A stretch of DNA of 64,000 nt from Wurfbainia villosa (GCA_025175895.1 CM045992.1:115408377-115472376), one strand, 5' to 3'. Numbered from the stretch's first letter, positions 45,212 to 55,958 are shown. Notes: generated by a model not told the origin, from the sequence alone. Program-made: numbers and translations.

Positions 45212-47337
45212 GATAAATTGAGGTGGAATAAAGATGCAAAAGATGATCAACATACAAGAGAAAGAGCATGTGGCGAGGTTAGAACTGGTTGTAAGTCCAA
45301 CATTTCACTTGTCAAAAAACAAACTGGACCTAATTGGGTTGTCAAAAACCTCGTAGAAAGCCATAATCATCCACTCTCGACTCCTTCAAAGGTACATTTG
45401 CTACGCTCACATCGTCATGTTTCAGCAGCAAAAAAATCATTAACTCAACAATTTTCAGAGGCTAATGTACCAACTTGTCAACAAATGCGATTATTTGAGA
45501 TAGACTATGGAGGACCTGAGTCGGTAGGTTACACCGAAAGAGATATTAGAAATTTTGAGAAAGAGTTAAGGGATGAACAAAAGGGTATCGATGCTGAAAC
45601 ACTGATTGAGTTTTTTGCATCTGAGAAAGAAAATAATTCATTTTCTATGATTATGAGATTGATTACGATAATGATTTAATAGGTGTTTTTATCATGTATC
45701 AAGAACATCATACATTGTATTTGGTGATGTAGTTGTATTTGATACAACATATAATACCAACAAATATGGGTTGATTTTTGCCCCATTTGTAGGAGTAAAC
45801 TATCATCATCAAACAATTATTTTTGGTTGTGGCTTTATAAGTGATGAGAAAACTGAGTCTTTTGTTTGGTTGCTTAACAAGTTTATAGAAGTCATGCCTA
45901 AAGGTGCACCAAACGTGATCATCACGGATCAAGATCCTGCTATGACAAAAGTCATAACACAAGTTTTTCCTCAGACAGTGCATCGATATTGTTTGTGGCA
46001 CATACTGAATAAATTCCCAGATAAATTACATCCTTTGACTTTTCGTGAGTACTATCAAAGCATAAGGAATGTAATTAGAAATTCTACAACACCTGATGAA
46101 TTTGAAAAGTTATGGGAAGAGGTTATCAAGTGTGCTAACTTGGAGAAAAATGATTGGTTGTTATTAATGTATGGATTGCGACACAAGTGGGTTCCAGCAT
46201 ATTTTAGCCATGTATTTTGTGCTGGAATGTCAAATAGTCAAAGATCTGAAGGCTCACATGCATTTTTCAAAAGATATGTCTCAAATAAGAACTCATTAAT
46301 GGATTTTATCATCCGGTTCAATAGGGCACTAAAACACCAAAGACACAATGAGTTAGTTGCTGACCATATTGATATGAATGAGCATCCCAAGATAAAAACA
46401 TATTGCCCAATGGAAACTCAGATGGTTAAGTTGTACACAAAAAAAAAATGGTTGGATTTTCAAAGTGAATTGAGTGAGAGTCATGGTTATTATGTACAAC
46501 AATCATCTATGGGAGTTGAATTAGTTGTTTATCAGGTGATGAAATTTCAAAGTTGTTCTTCCTCCATGCCAAGGGTACTCACACATGACAAACAAAATGA
46601 CTACATATCCTGTAGCTGTAGGAAATTTGAGTTTGAGGGGATTCCATGCAGGCATATGTTAGCTTTTTTCCGTATCAATCAAGTGTTTCATTTGTCTGAC
46701 AAGTATATACTCAAACGATGGATACGAGATGCAAAGATTGGAGCAATATATCCTTTAGGAGAGCAAAATTTCATCGATGATCCAAATAGATTTTTGATGT
46801 CAAGACACTCAAGGTTATCCTACAAAGCTTCATTAATAATTGATGATGCATCTTTGACTGATGAGGGAACAAATTTCTTGGATGAACAGTTGGATTGTAT
46901 CTATAGTAAAATTCAAGAGATGAACATTAGTAGAACATGCAACAATGAAAGCAATGAAAGTCAAAGGAAAAAATCCATGGATGACACCCCTGGTATTATT
47001 GATCCTTACTCAGTAAGAATAAAAGGATGTGGGAAGGGATTGAAATCATCAAAGGAAAAGTCAACCTCAAAGTCCAGACTATGTCGTGGATGCGGGCATC
47101 GAGGTGTGTCACATGACAAACGCAATTGTCCAATTTTACAGCAAGGGTATGTGTCTATTATTTCTGTATTTGTATGACAATTTTATTTGCAAACCAATTA
47201 AGTTAATTAAATTTTATAAATATGACGATTTGTTGATTGTCAGATCAACTGTAGATAATCATCATTACAGGGATGACAACACATATGAAGAAGATTTGTC
47301 ATCTAAGAGCTTAATTGTATCAAATGGTAGTGCTTAA
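45212..47337 (+). pseudogene. FAR1/FRS-like MULE transposase, 5' truncated with two frameshifts
   Basis: It starts without a Met inside the FAR1 DNA-binding domain (TRERACGEVRTGCKSNI, VVKNLVESHNH); the first Cys half is missing next to the TIR. The MULE catalytic core follows with its three acidic positions in DTTYNTNKYG, IITDQDPAM and SQRSEGSHAFF, plus HRYCLWHI. A SWIM zinc finger (SCSCRKFEFEGIPCRHM) and a C-terminal CX2CX6HX4C knuckle (CRGCGHRGVSHDKRNC) complete it. A likely intron, 47147-47243 (GTATGT...TTGTCAG), leads to the last exon and stop at 47337. Two single-base lesions sit in T runs (about 45652, one T short; about 45686-45690, one T extra) and cancel. FAR1/FHY3 light-signalling proteins are domesticated relatives, but the TIR context makes a transposon gene more likely. 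Confidence 0.87.
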
Positions 47338-47712
47338 TTGATTAATTGAGCATGATGCTTATAGTTATCTTCGCAGGTTCTAACAATATGCGCTTTGGAT
47401 GAATGAAGGTTTAGCAAATAATCAAGATCAGTAAACAACGAATTGCACTGTAAGTAATTTATCCTACAACCCTAGTTGTTTATGCTCGGTAAATTTATCA
47501 TCCTACAAATTGTAGCAGAAAGTTATATTCTATTTGAGTTCTGTTATTGGTTGTTGAAAGGTATTAGGTCCTAGTATGAAGGTCCACAACGTTGCCTTAA
47601 TCTACGAGTGGGGCATACAATCTGACCCAATAATGGTCAAGGTTAGTCCTAATTAGTCTTTTCCCCATACAAACAGCGTGTAAAATAAAATATTTGCACA
47701 AGTTCCATCAAA
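47338..47712. other. MULE interior between transposase and BIG fragment
   Basis: AT-rich, no frame I can support. It may include more captured intron DNA of the ARF-GEF gene or the transposase 3' UTR. Confidence 0.4.
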
Positions 47713-48286
47713 GCAGTATGGGTTCGAGGGCGTTCTTATGATAGTGCATCTATGGGAAATAAGGCTTCAGCTTTAGTTACTCCAGTTACTTCATTTCCAA
47801 TTTAAATCTGTTGGACCAGATTGGTACTTTTGAGCTAAATCATTATTTGCTCATAGCCAAAGATTGAATAGTGATGCAATTGTAGCTTTTTTGAGGGCCC
47901 TATGCAAGGTTTCTATGACAAAACTGCAATCTCTGACTGATCCTCGTGTTTTCAGCCTCACAAAAATAGTTGAAATAGCGTAAGATTCTTTTAATGGTTG
48001 TTTAGAAAGTGTCTGAATACAATGTTTTTTCGTAATAAAATTACAAACTGTATAATCTAGCCTCACCTTTTCCTATCTTTGCGATCATTACAATATGAAT
48101 CGAATCCGATTGATTTTGTCCTGCATCTGGAATGTCCTTTCTGAATTTTTTGTTTCAGTGGGGTTATCAAAAAATCTCTCAGTTGCAATCTTTGTAATGG
48201 ATTCATTAAGGCAATTGGCTATGAAATTCTTGGAGCGGGAAGAGCTTGCTAATTATAATTTCCATAATGAATTCTTGAAACCTTTT
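47713..48286 (+). pseudogene. BIG5: Captured fragment of a BIG-type ARF-GEF gene (BIG5-like), two exons and an intron
   Basis: Exon A (47713-47979) reads VRGRSYDSASMG, NLLDQIGTFELNH, then in another frame FAHSQRLNSDAIVAF, LQSLTDPRVFSLTKIVEIA. Exon B (48086-48286) reads HYNMNRIRLILSCIWNVL, FVSVGLSKNLSVAIFVMDS, LRQLAMKFLEREELANYNF, NEFLKPF. This is the region downstream of the Sec7 domain in plant BIG guanine exchange factors, which activate ARF GTPases at the trans-Golgi; the wording fits BIG5 (MIN7/BEN1) best. The intron is kept (donor GTAAGA at 47980), but the acceptor AG before HYNM is lost. A stop after SFPI and a one-base deletion near 47840 break exon A. Retention of the intron shows genomic capture, not retrocopying. 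Confidence 0.82.
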
Positions 48287-49160
48287 GCGTTTTATTGTTC
48301 ATAATATATTTGGTGATGGATTGTAATCTAATCAAAATTTACATTTGTTCTTTCAGTATCATTGAAGGTGGAAGGATCACGACAAATGAACATTTTTTAT
48401 TATGAATCTGCCATGCGCTAAAAGATTTTAGTTTAGATCTGTTTCATGTTTCTTTTCAAGACTTGAAATTATGTAAAAGATTATGGTTGAGCAATGTTTT
48501 AAGTAGTATTTTGGTTTAATGAATGTATTTTCAACTTGCAAGTGTCATTGTTTCCTTTTTCAATGTATCTGGTTGTTACTTTCTTTGATTGATTTTGGAT
48601 ATATGACTGATTTTGATTTTAATTTGTATGTTTTCTACTCCCGTGTGGATTTGCTTCGAGAAGATATACATCTCCAGCAATAGTAATAGCATACTGACAA
48701 TTCATAAGCCCACATACATTTAGTTGTTTGTCTAGCTTTGTCGTCCATTGTATAAATATATAGCTAAGTACCTAAGCAGCTGCTGGAAATTTGAGCTTTG
48801 AAGGCCAGTGCAGACACTGTGAAAAGGCATTCATGCTATCTATCCTCTTTATTATACAACAAATAAGGTTCACTTTGATCTGCTAAAGTGTGCGCGCGCT
48901 ATCATTTTGCTATTTGGTTGATACTGGAAAATATGTTTCAATACTTCCCTTCATTTTTGTCAATGCAGAAGATTATGGATTGTCACAAGTAGAGAATAAA
49001 CACATCAGAATCACTATATCGAATTAGCTAATGATAGTAATAATCAGTTCCATTTCTATGTTATGTGAAGGTGCAGGTTATTTCGGGAGGACCACCGTCT
49101 TTGATCTTCTCTCTTTCTTTCATGTTTGTTCAAGAAAATGGCATTTGATCTTTCTTTCAT
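48287..49160. other. MULE interior, no gene seen
   Basis: T-rich, intron-like DNA with a polypyrimidine-AG at about 48355 (TTGTTCTTTCAG). No exon of a known family can be read from it. Confidence 0.45.
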
Positions 49161-49199
49161 GTTTGTTCAATGTATCTGGCATGCGATCGCGTGATGATA

Positions 49200-49390
49200 T
49201 CGATATTCTTTTTATACCGAAATTTTTGTATATCGATATTCTTTTTATACCGAAATTTTTGTATATCAAAAATTCAGTATACCGAAAATTCAATACGGTA
49301 TCGGTATTTTTTTATACTGAAAATTTTTGTATACCGAAAATTCAATATACCAAAAATTCAATACGGTATCGATATTCTTTAAACAGTACA
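49200..49390. repeat. Degenerate repeat of TATACCGAAAATT words
   Basis: CGATATTCTTTTTATACCGA occurs twice, 39 bp apart (about 49199 and 49238), followed by inverted-type words TATACCGAAAATTCAATACG at about 49278 and 49330. It resembles the ends of the CCGAAA-type MITEs common in plants, but no borders are clear. Confidence 0.6.
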
Positions 49391-49713
49391 AATATTGCAA
49401 ATAATAAAAAAAAAGACAATCTAAAATGTGTATCATAGTAAAAGCTCTCTCTTTTTTAACATTTTATTAAAGGACATTTTCAAAATATAAAAATTCTTAA
49501 AAAATTATCACAATTGATTTTTTTTAATAAAAGACAAAATTAATTTCAAAAACATTCTTTCTGTTAACCTATTAAATATCATCACTACTATTAAATAAAG
49601 TCATAACAATATTAAAGCTAAGAAAACCACAATAGCACCAAACGAGCAAAATACGGCATCCAACGAACGAGGGTTATTCACCCCCTCTAGCCGGCCAATC
49701 GATTCCCAACAAG

Positions 49714-49725
49714 TGGTATTAGAGC
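49714..49725 (+). promoter_or_regulatory. Primer-binding site of TR-GAG2
   Basis: TGGTATTAGAGC, two bases past the LTR end, differs at one base from the copia initiator methionine tRNA complement. Confidence 0.82.
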
Positions 49726-49773
49726 CAAGGAAAGCTTGTCGAGGACTAACCGCCACAACAAGCAATTTTCAAA

Positions 49774-51494
49774 ATGGCCGGCTCAAACATCCATCCACCG
49801 AAGTTCGACGGCGAATTCTCTTGGTGGAAAAAGAGAATGGAGGTATTCTTCGAAACCGACTTTGAAATCCTTTTAATAATGGAAAACGGTTTCGAGTTGC
49901 CTAGGAACGAAAATGGGGAGCCATTGGAGAAATCTAGGTGGAGCAAGAGGCAAAGAGAAGAATACTTGGCAAATTCAAAGGCCAAGCACCATCTATACAA
50001 TGTTCTCCCTCAACAAGAAGTCAATAGGATAGGAGAGTGTGCTAGCGCCAAAGAGATGTGGGAGAGATTGGTTGAACTTCATGAAGGCACTTCGGAAGCC
50101 AAGCTAGCGAGAAGAGATCTCCTCCTCTCCCAACTATCAAATATTAAGCTTGAAAAGGGAGAAAAGGTAACTTCCCTACATTCTAGAATTAAAGAAATAT
50201 TAATTGGGCTAACGAGTGTAGGTGAGAAGCTATCAAACCGGGATATGGTAATGAAAGTCATAGATGTCTTTCCCCGGTCCTCAAAATGGAGCTCCATGGT
50301 GGACTCATTTTACATCTCCAAGAACTTGGAAGTAAGTACCTTGGAGGAATTCTTCTCAACAATGGAGCTTCATGAAACTAGGCTAGAAGGAATACAAGAA
50401 GAGCCTAGAATTCAACCCTCAAGAGGAGTAGCTTTGATGGCAAATAAGGGGAAGAAGAAGATAGAGATCCCCTCCTCCTCATCCGATGAAGCCTCTACCT
50501 CCTCCATGGATAGCACGGAAGAAGCCTACATGGTGAGGAAGGTAAGACGTGCATTTAAGAATTTTAGATTTGATAAATCTCATGATAGGAATAGAAGACC
50601 GAGGGGGAAGGTCATATGCTATAATTGCCAAGGAGAGGGACATATAAGGGATAATTGTCCCCTCCTAAACAAGAGCAAGGAAGAGAAGAAAAAGAAAGAA
50701 GAAAGAGGGAAGAAGAAGGGGAGCAAGAGAAAAGGAAGAAGAAAAGAAGGCAAAGGAAAAGGGAAGGTCATGGCACTCAAAGCCAAGACATGGGATGACC
50801 TTGCCTCTTCATCCTCATCCGAAGAAGAAGAGCACGTCTACTCCAACCTAGCACTAATGGCTCTTCATGACTCGGATTGCTCCTCCACCTCAAATGAAGA
50901 ATCAAGCACAAGTGAGAGCTCAAATGAAGGGGAGCTTCTACATCCTCTCCTCATCCAAGAAGAAGAAGAGGACATGGAAACTATAGTAGCGAATGTCTCC
51001 TAAGAAAATAGTTTCCATAATTTCTAGTTTAACTAAGGACTTATTTGGAATGAAAAAGAAAAATAAAAGCATGCTTAATCAAATTAAGGATTTAGAACAA
51101 AAACTAGAAAAAGCATGCTTAAATGATAATATTTCTTCTTGCCATGATGATGCATGCTCACATGACTATATGCCTTTGGATGTTAATGATGCATGCATAG
51201 AGGAAAATAGAGCATTAAGGGAAAAGGTAGATTATTTAACCAAAGCCCTAGAGAAATTCACAATGGCTACAATTGGCTCCAATAAATATGATCATAGGGA
51301 GCCAAAGGGCAAGTTTTAACAAAAAAGGCCTAGGATATAAGGAAAAGAAAAATGAAAAGACCTACAAATGCCTAATAGCTAGGGGACAAGATAAAAAGAA
51401 AGTAATAGCTAGGAAATGGATCCCCAAGGAATACCTAGTGAACCCAATAGGCAAGAACTTATTTTGGGTTCCAAAATCCATCCTTAAGGGTTAG
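49774..51494 (+). pseudogene. TR-GAG2 gag, nearly intact, two frame changes
   Basis: ATG 49774 opens a 409-residue frame: MAGSNIHPPKFDGEFSWWKK, the UBN2-type core (LPQQEVNRIGECASAKEMWE, LVELHEGTSEAKLARRDLLL, SSKWSSMVDSFYISKNLE), a basic stretch, one intact CCHC knuckle (CYNCQGEGHIRDNC), a Lys-rich block and an acidic Ser-rich region. It stops at 51001. An overlapping frame from ATG 50993 continues with a coiled coil (LNQIKDLEQKLEKACLND, ENRALREKVDYLTKALEKF), and a third frame from about 51273 ends WIPKEYLVNPIGKNLFWVPK, stop 51492-51494. It would form particles that package element RNA. It is the best-preserved Gag in the window. Confidence 0.87.
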
Positions 51495-52757
51495 AATAAC
51501 CCTAGGGTAGTCAACCACATGGACCTAACCTATATCAATATTTTGGTTGACTTAGGATGACGGGACAACATTTTTTAGATAGTGTTGGGTGATGATAACG
51601 TACCCATAAATAGATAATAATGCTTAAATCATGATGATTGATGTAATTCCTATGTATATTTGCAATCATGATTTATGTTTTTGAAATTTGGCACGTTATC
51701 ATGAAAAATAGGTTTGAATCATGCTTTAGGTAATACTTTGTCTATTATCATCATATAATACCTAATGCATGACTATTATTTGATGAATACATGAGTTTCA
51801 TGATCATAATGTAGAATTCATTCATATATGTCTTTATGATCATGAGGGTTATTAGGGTGATACTTAATCATGATAGAATTGCATGAATATATTGGTTAAG
51901 TATATACAAATACCCCCTAGGATGCATCTCACACTCACCATAGGCTACCATGATTGAAAACTTAGCATGAGTGAGATGTTAGGATGATACAAATGTCCAC
52001 TAATGCCTATGGCATTTAGATGGTCATTTAAAATATCGAAATAGCAATAATAGATCAATCATGGGGAAGGTTTATGTTTAATTCATAGACATATTGCCCA
52101 AAGATCATGGTTGGATATTTCATATGTTTTCAAAACAATTTCTTACTTTAAAATATATGTATTCATGTTTTGAAACAATTGGATACAAGACTAGGTGTTA
52201 AAATGGATACTCTTATGATCAAAAACCTAGTAGTTTTTAAAGCTTTTGAATTTTTGGCAAACACGCGAAAATATAATAATCTTCCATGGAAACATATTTT
52301 TCACTGATAGATATACTTAAAAGAAATGTGTTCCCCAAATTTTGTGATTTTTCGAATTTTCTGGAATTTTTAATGCATTTCTGAAATTCAACCCAGAAAT
52401 CAGAAAATCCCGAATTCACGTGCCCGGTAGTATCTGAACCAATCGTGATGGCCAATATCGCATCAAGAAAGGTAATCGATTTTAAATCAACTTGTGGTAT
52501 TTTCTTTCTATTAGACTTGATGTCATGTGTTTTTAACTTAGTGATAATCTTTTTGATGGTGTCAAAGGGGGAGAAAATATTATGTTTAAGTTAATTATAA
52601 AAGGGGAGAAATCTATGATAGGTAGAAATTTACATAGAGAGTTTCATGGATTAAGGGGGAGTTGCATGTTGCTATATCATGTTAATGTTTACATGCTTTC
52701 TTTACCTTAGAATTTATATCAAATGCTTTTACCTAACTTAAACGGATTGCCACACAT
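51495..52757 (+). other. Noncoding 3' part of TR-GAG2 with hairpin
   Basis: No pol similarity. The hairpin CATCTCAC (51925-51932) with GTGAGATG (51971-51978), then TTAGGA, lies in the same relative place as in TR-GAG1. GGGGGAG-type boxes occur at about 52567, 52604 and 52652. Confidence 0.75.
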
Positions 52758-52771
52758 CAAAAAGGGGAGAT
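52758..52771 (+). promoter_or_regulatory. Polypurine tract of TR-GAG2
   Basis: CAAAAAGGGGAGAT directly precedes the LTR start TGTTAGG. Confidence 0.8.
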
Positions 52772-54211
52772 TGTTAGGCAATCTCTTGTAGTAATATGGT
52801 TTTGATGGTATGGCAAAGGGTTTAAGTTAGTTTGATATGTTGATTTGATATGTGCGTTGAAGTCGTGCAGGACTTAGTAATTCGCACATGGAGCCGTGGC
52901 GAGTTTCACATCTCATGACTCGTGAGTCGGTGAAGGATAGCTTTTGCGAGGCCGTCGCTTGGAGTATCAGGGAGACGGGCCGACGAGCTTGGAGTGGCCG
53001 GAGAAGTAGACTTGAGGCAAGAGATGCGAAGCGCAAGCGTCGATGTCGCCGCCGAGGGCGTGGCGCGAACGAAGAGAACCGAGCGAGAACTCAGGGGATG
53101 AGAAGTTTATTGTAACGGGAAGGTGTAGCTCTTAGGTGAAACTTGGCCATTTGGCCAGGATGGTTTCCGGCACGATCATTGCCACATGTCATGGCGCCGA
53201 CGCTCTGTCGATGGTTCGATCGACCGGTCTAATGTGGTGAATCAAGTTGATCACCGATCGATTACATGGCGTAGCGATCGGTGATGGCATCGATCGGCGC
53301 CGAGGGCGGCCGATCCGCGCACGGGCACGAATGGAGTCGACCTTATTGAGGACTCGGCCGGTTGACATCGGTCGGATGGGTGCCATCGGATCGATGATGC
53401 GTCTGGATGGTATCCAGCGTGGAAGCGGCCGCTATTGGGCACGGCTACACATCGATCGACCGATGGGTGCCATAAAAATTAAAAAAAAAGGCGATGGCAC
53501 CCATCAATCGACCGTCTTTATGGCGGTTGCCCAATAGCGGTCGCTTTCACGTTGGATACCATCCAATCCAGATCGCATCGATCGGTGATGGCACCCATCG
53601 ATCGATGTCAACCGGAGTCCTCAACGAGGTCGACTCCATTCAGGTTGCGCTGCGCGACACGATCGGCTGCCGTCCAGTCGATTATTGATCACCGATCGCC
53701 TCGTCGGCCGTCGCGATCAACTTGATCGACCATTACATTCGATCGAACCATCGACTGAGCGATCGCCATGACATGGCAATGACCGTGTCGGAAAACCTAT
53801 CCGACACTTGGCCGAAATGGCCAAGTTTCACCTAAGAGCTACTCTTCCCGATAATCGCCACTCATCCTCGGGTCCCGCTCGAAGTTCTCTTCGTTTGGCC
53901 GTCCCTAAGAACATCAGCGCCGCGGCCTGCAATGCTCCTTCGCGTCTCTTGCCTCGAAGTCTACTTCCTCCGGCTTCACTCCAAGCTCCTCGTCCGGCGG
54001 TCCCTCGGATACTCCAAGCGCACGGCTTCCGCAAAGCTATCCTTCACCGACTCAAGGCACGAGTCATGAGATGTGAAACTCGCCATGACTCCATGTGCGA
54101 ATTACTAAGTCCTGCACGACTTCAACGCACATATCAAATCAACATATCAAACTAACTTAAACCCTTTGCCATACCATCAAAACCATATTACGGCAAGAGA
54201 TTGCCCTAACA
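52772..54211. repeat. 1.44-kb LTR-derived palindrome
   Basis: The left arm (52772-53473) starts TGTTAGGCAATCTCTTG; the right arm (53494-54211) ends CAAGAGATTGCCCTAACA and is its reverse complement, with scattered mismatches and small indels. The 20-bp centre (53474-53493) is A-rich, between GATGGGTGCCAT and ATGGCACCCATC. Arms of about 700 bp include an AT-rich outer part and a CGATCG-rich inner part. The long frames across it on both strands are by-products of the CG-rich palindrome. Confidence 0.88.
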
Positions 54212-54439
54212 AATAGCTCTCCATGTCAATTCATATAAGATGAATATACAACGATTGAATAATTTGCAAATTACAAACTAGATTAAATAACATATCAACT
54301 GATAAAAGCACTATTAAATAATATCATGACAATATTGAAATTAAGAAAACCACAACAACTCTTGTACAACAGACAATTTCACGACTAATTTAATAAGTGT
54401 TTGAAGTTCAACTCAAATAACAACTTGAAAACAACATCT

Positions 54440-54849
54440 TTAATCATCATCACTAATTTGTAAAGATTTCAAATGCTGCTCTATCTCTTTCAATGCATCT
54501 TTCAACTTAGTTATTTTTTCAGACGATAAAAGTGTTCTCTCGGATTTTGAATTTGATAATGAACTTGAAGCTGCACATAAATTTTCGTTTCCACTCGATG
54601 TAAATGAATTGGGGGACGATTTTTTATCCAAGTGTATCTGAAAAGCTCTTTCAGCCTCTTCTCTACTCTTGAAAGACTGGTGTATAGCGCCCTTAAAGCC
54701 ATTGACATTACTAGATGCTTCCACCCAAGTGTCATAAATGCCTGGTTGACGTCCAACAAAGACAACATATATCTTCCCCTATAATACAAACAACACTCAG
54801 AAGCTTGTATAACTAAAAGATTATAGTATAAAATGTACTAACTTACCAT
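54440..54849 (-). CDS. RNase H1 N-terminal (viroplasmin-type) domain protein, 113 residues, MULE accessory gene
   Basis: On the minus strand the start codon (54849-54847) ends exon 1 and is followed by a perfect donor GTAAGT. The intron is 54846-54779 (acceptor TTATAG), and exon 2 (54778-54440) runs to TAA. The protein starts MGKIYVVFVGRQPGIYDTW, then VNGFKGAIHQSFKSREEAER, the N-terminal hybrid-binding fold of RNase H1 also called the viroplasmin domain. An acidic/Ser-rich middle and a helical end follow (KITKLKDALKEIEQHLKSL). No RNase H catalytic domain follows, so it could bind RNA:DNA or double-stranded RNA but not cut it. No lesion is visible, unlike its neighbours. It converges on the transposase, with the right TIR upstream. 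A 64-bp 5' UTR exon (55096-55159) is possible. It could be captured host DNA or a true MULE gene. Confidence 0.8.
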
Positions 54850-55740
54850 TCAAGCTTGAACCTATAAATTGTACAACCGAGACGGGCGTTCACTTTCAAA
54901 TTTTCAATTGAGTTGGTTGTATTAGATAATCCATGTGGTTACTTCACAATCAAGTTTTGAAATCGCCTTTGATATTCTTTTAGATCACACCAGCTAAGCT
55001 TCTATCATTAGGTACACACCAAAACAATAACCTAAAGTGAGATTTTGAATCTTAAATTTTCCTAAGTAACCTTACAAATATCCAGCGTTCACCTTTGTGG
55101 CAGGAGAAGGGTGGTGGCAGCGGTAAGCACAAGCTTGCGAGTAAGGGTTCACGCCTGTAAGAGAAACAAATAATGAATGCATATAACAAGTTTAAATTAG
55201 AGATAATCAATATATATAGTTTAGATTAAATCATATTTGTTTCAACGGCTAATCAACAAACAGTAATTTAATATGCCTTGACAATAACTGTTTGCTAGGA
55301 TTAAAGCTATCAACCTTCAATGTCTGAGTTTGAGATTGTTGTTTGATTGGATAATCTATTTAGATTGTCAGGTTGTTGTTCAGTTTCTGAAACCGACTGT
55401 TCATTCATATAAAGAGTTGTTGTCTCATTGATATTTTGCAATATCTTTTCTTAGTAGTGTATAAATGAAACTGAAACTACATCTGAAATTGATCATAGTA
55501 CTGTGAGTGATCAAGGTCCAGTTTCTAAACAAAAGCATGCCAATCTGAAGCAACTGAATGACCAACTTCAATTATTGTCTTAGTTAGACATAGTATTTAA
55601 AAAAAAAATGAAACACGAAGCATGAAGAATGAAGCTTTATTTGATGGAAAATTAAACAAGTAGGATCAATACACTCTCCTGGAGGTAGGATAATATAAGA
55701 GTCACTTGACTAGCAAGATTCACATGACAGTTTTAGAAGG
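54850..55740 (-). other. Probable 5' region of the minus-strand gene
   Basis: Read on the minus strand, 55159-55096 is bordered by TTTCTCTTACAG and by GTGAACGC, a possible 64-bp leader exon. No other coding exon can be supported. The remainder is AT-rich. Confidence 0.35.
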
Positions 55741-55741
55741 A

Positions 55742-55950
55742 AAGGCACACGGAGAGAGACGCTGCTGATGCGGGCGTCGAGGAGGAAGAGGGCACACGGA
55801 GAGAGGCGTTGCTGCAGGGGCGTCGAGGAGGAAGAGGGCACACGGAGAGAGGCGCTGCTGCAGTGGCGTCGAGGAGGAAGAGGGCACACGGAGAGAGGCA
55901 TCGAGGATGCGGGCGTCGAGGAGGAAGAGGACACACGGAGAGAGGCCGAG
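55742..55950. repeat. About 46-bp minisatellite next to the right TIR
   Basis: Four to five copies of GCACACGGAGAGAGGCG...GCGTCGAGGAGGAAGAGG. Frames on the minus strand read Ser/Pro/Arg-rich repeats (LRVPSSSSTP). The array lies in the expected leader of the minus-strand gene and has no counterpart beside the left TIR. Confidence 0.88.
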
Positions 55951-55958
55951 GAGAAGGA

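Larger units (their letters stand above)
49640..54211 (+). mobile_element. TR-GAG2: gag-only copia element nested in the MULE, with palindromic 3' end
   Basis: It consists of about 70 bp of 5' LTR end (…GATTCCCAACA, 49711), a primer-binding site (49714-49725), gag (49774-51494), about 1.26 kb of noncoding DNA with the shared hairpin and polypurine boxes (about 52565, 52600, 52650, 52758), then an LTR-derived palindrome (52772-54211). Pol is absent. The left end is truncated; sequence similar to the left flank (49561-49638) reappears at about 54285-54355 to the right, so the insertion was accompanied by rearrangement. Confidence 0.82.

Noticed and set aside
53247..54155. Arg-rich frames across 52.9-54.2 kb
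   Set aside because: They lie in the two arms of the LTR palindrome, are mirrored between arms, and follow its CGATCG composition.
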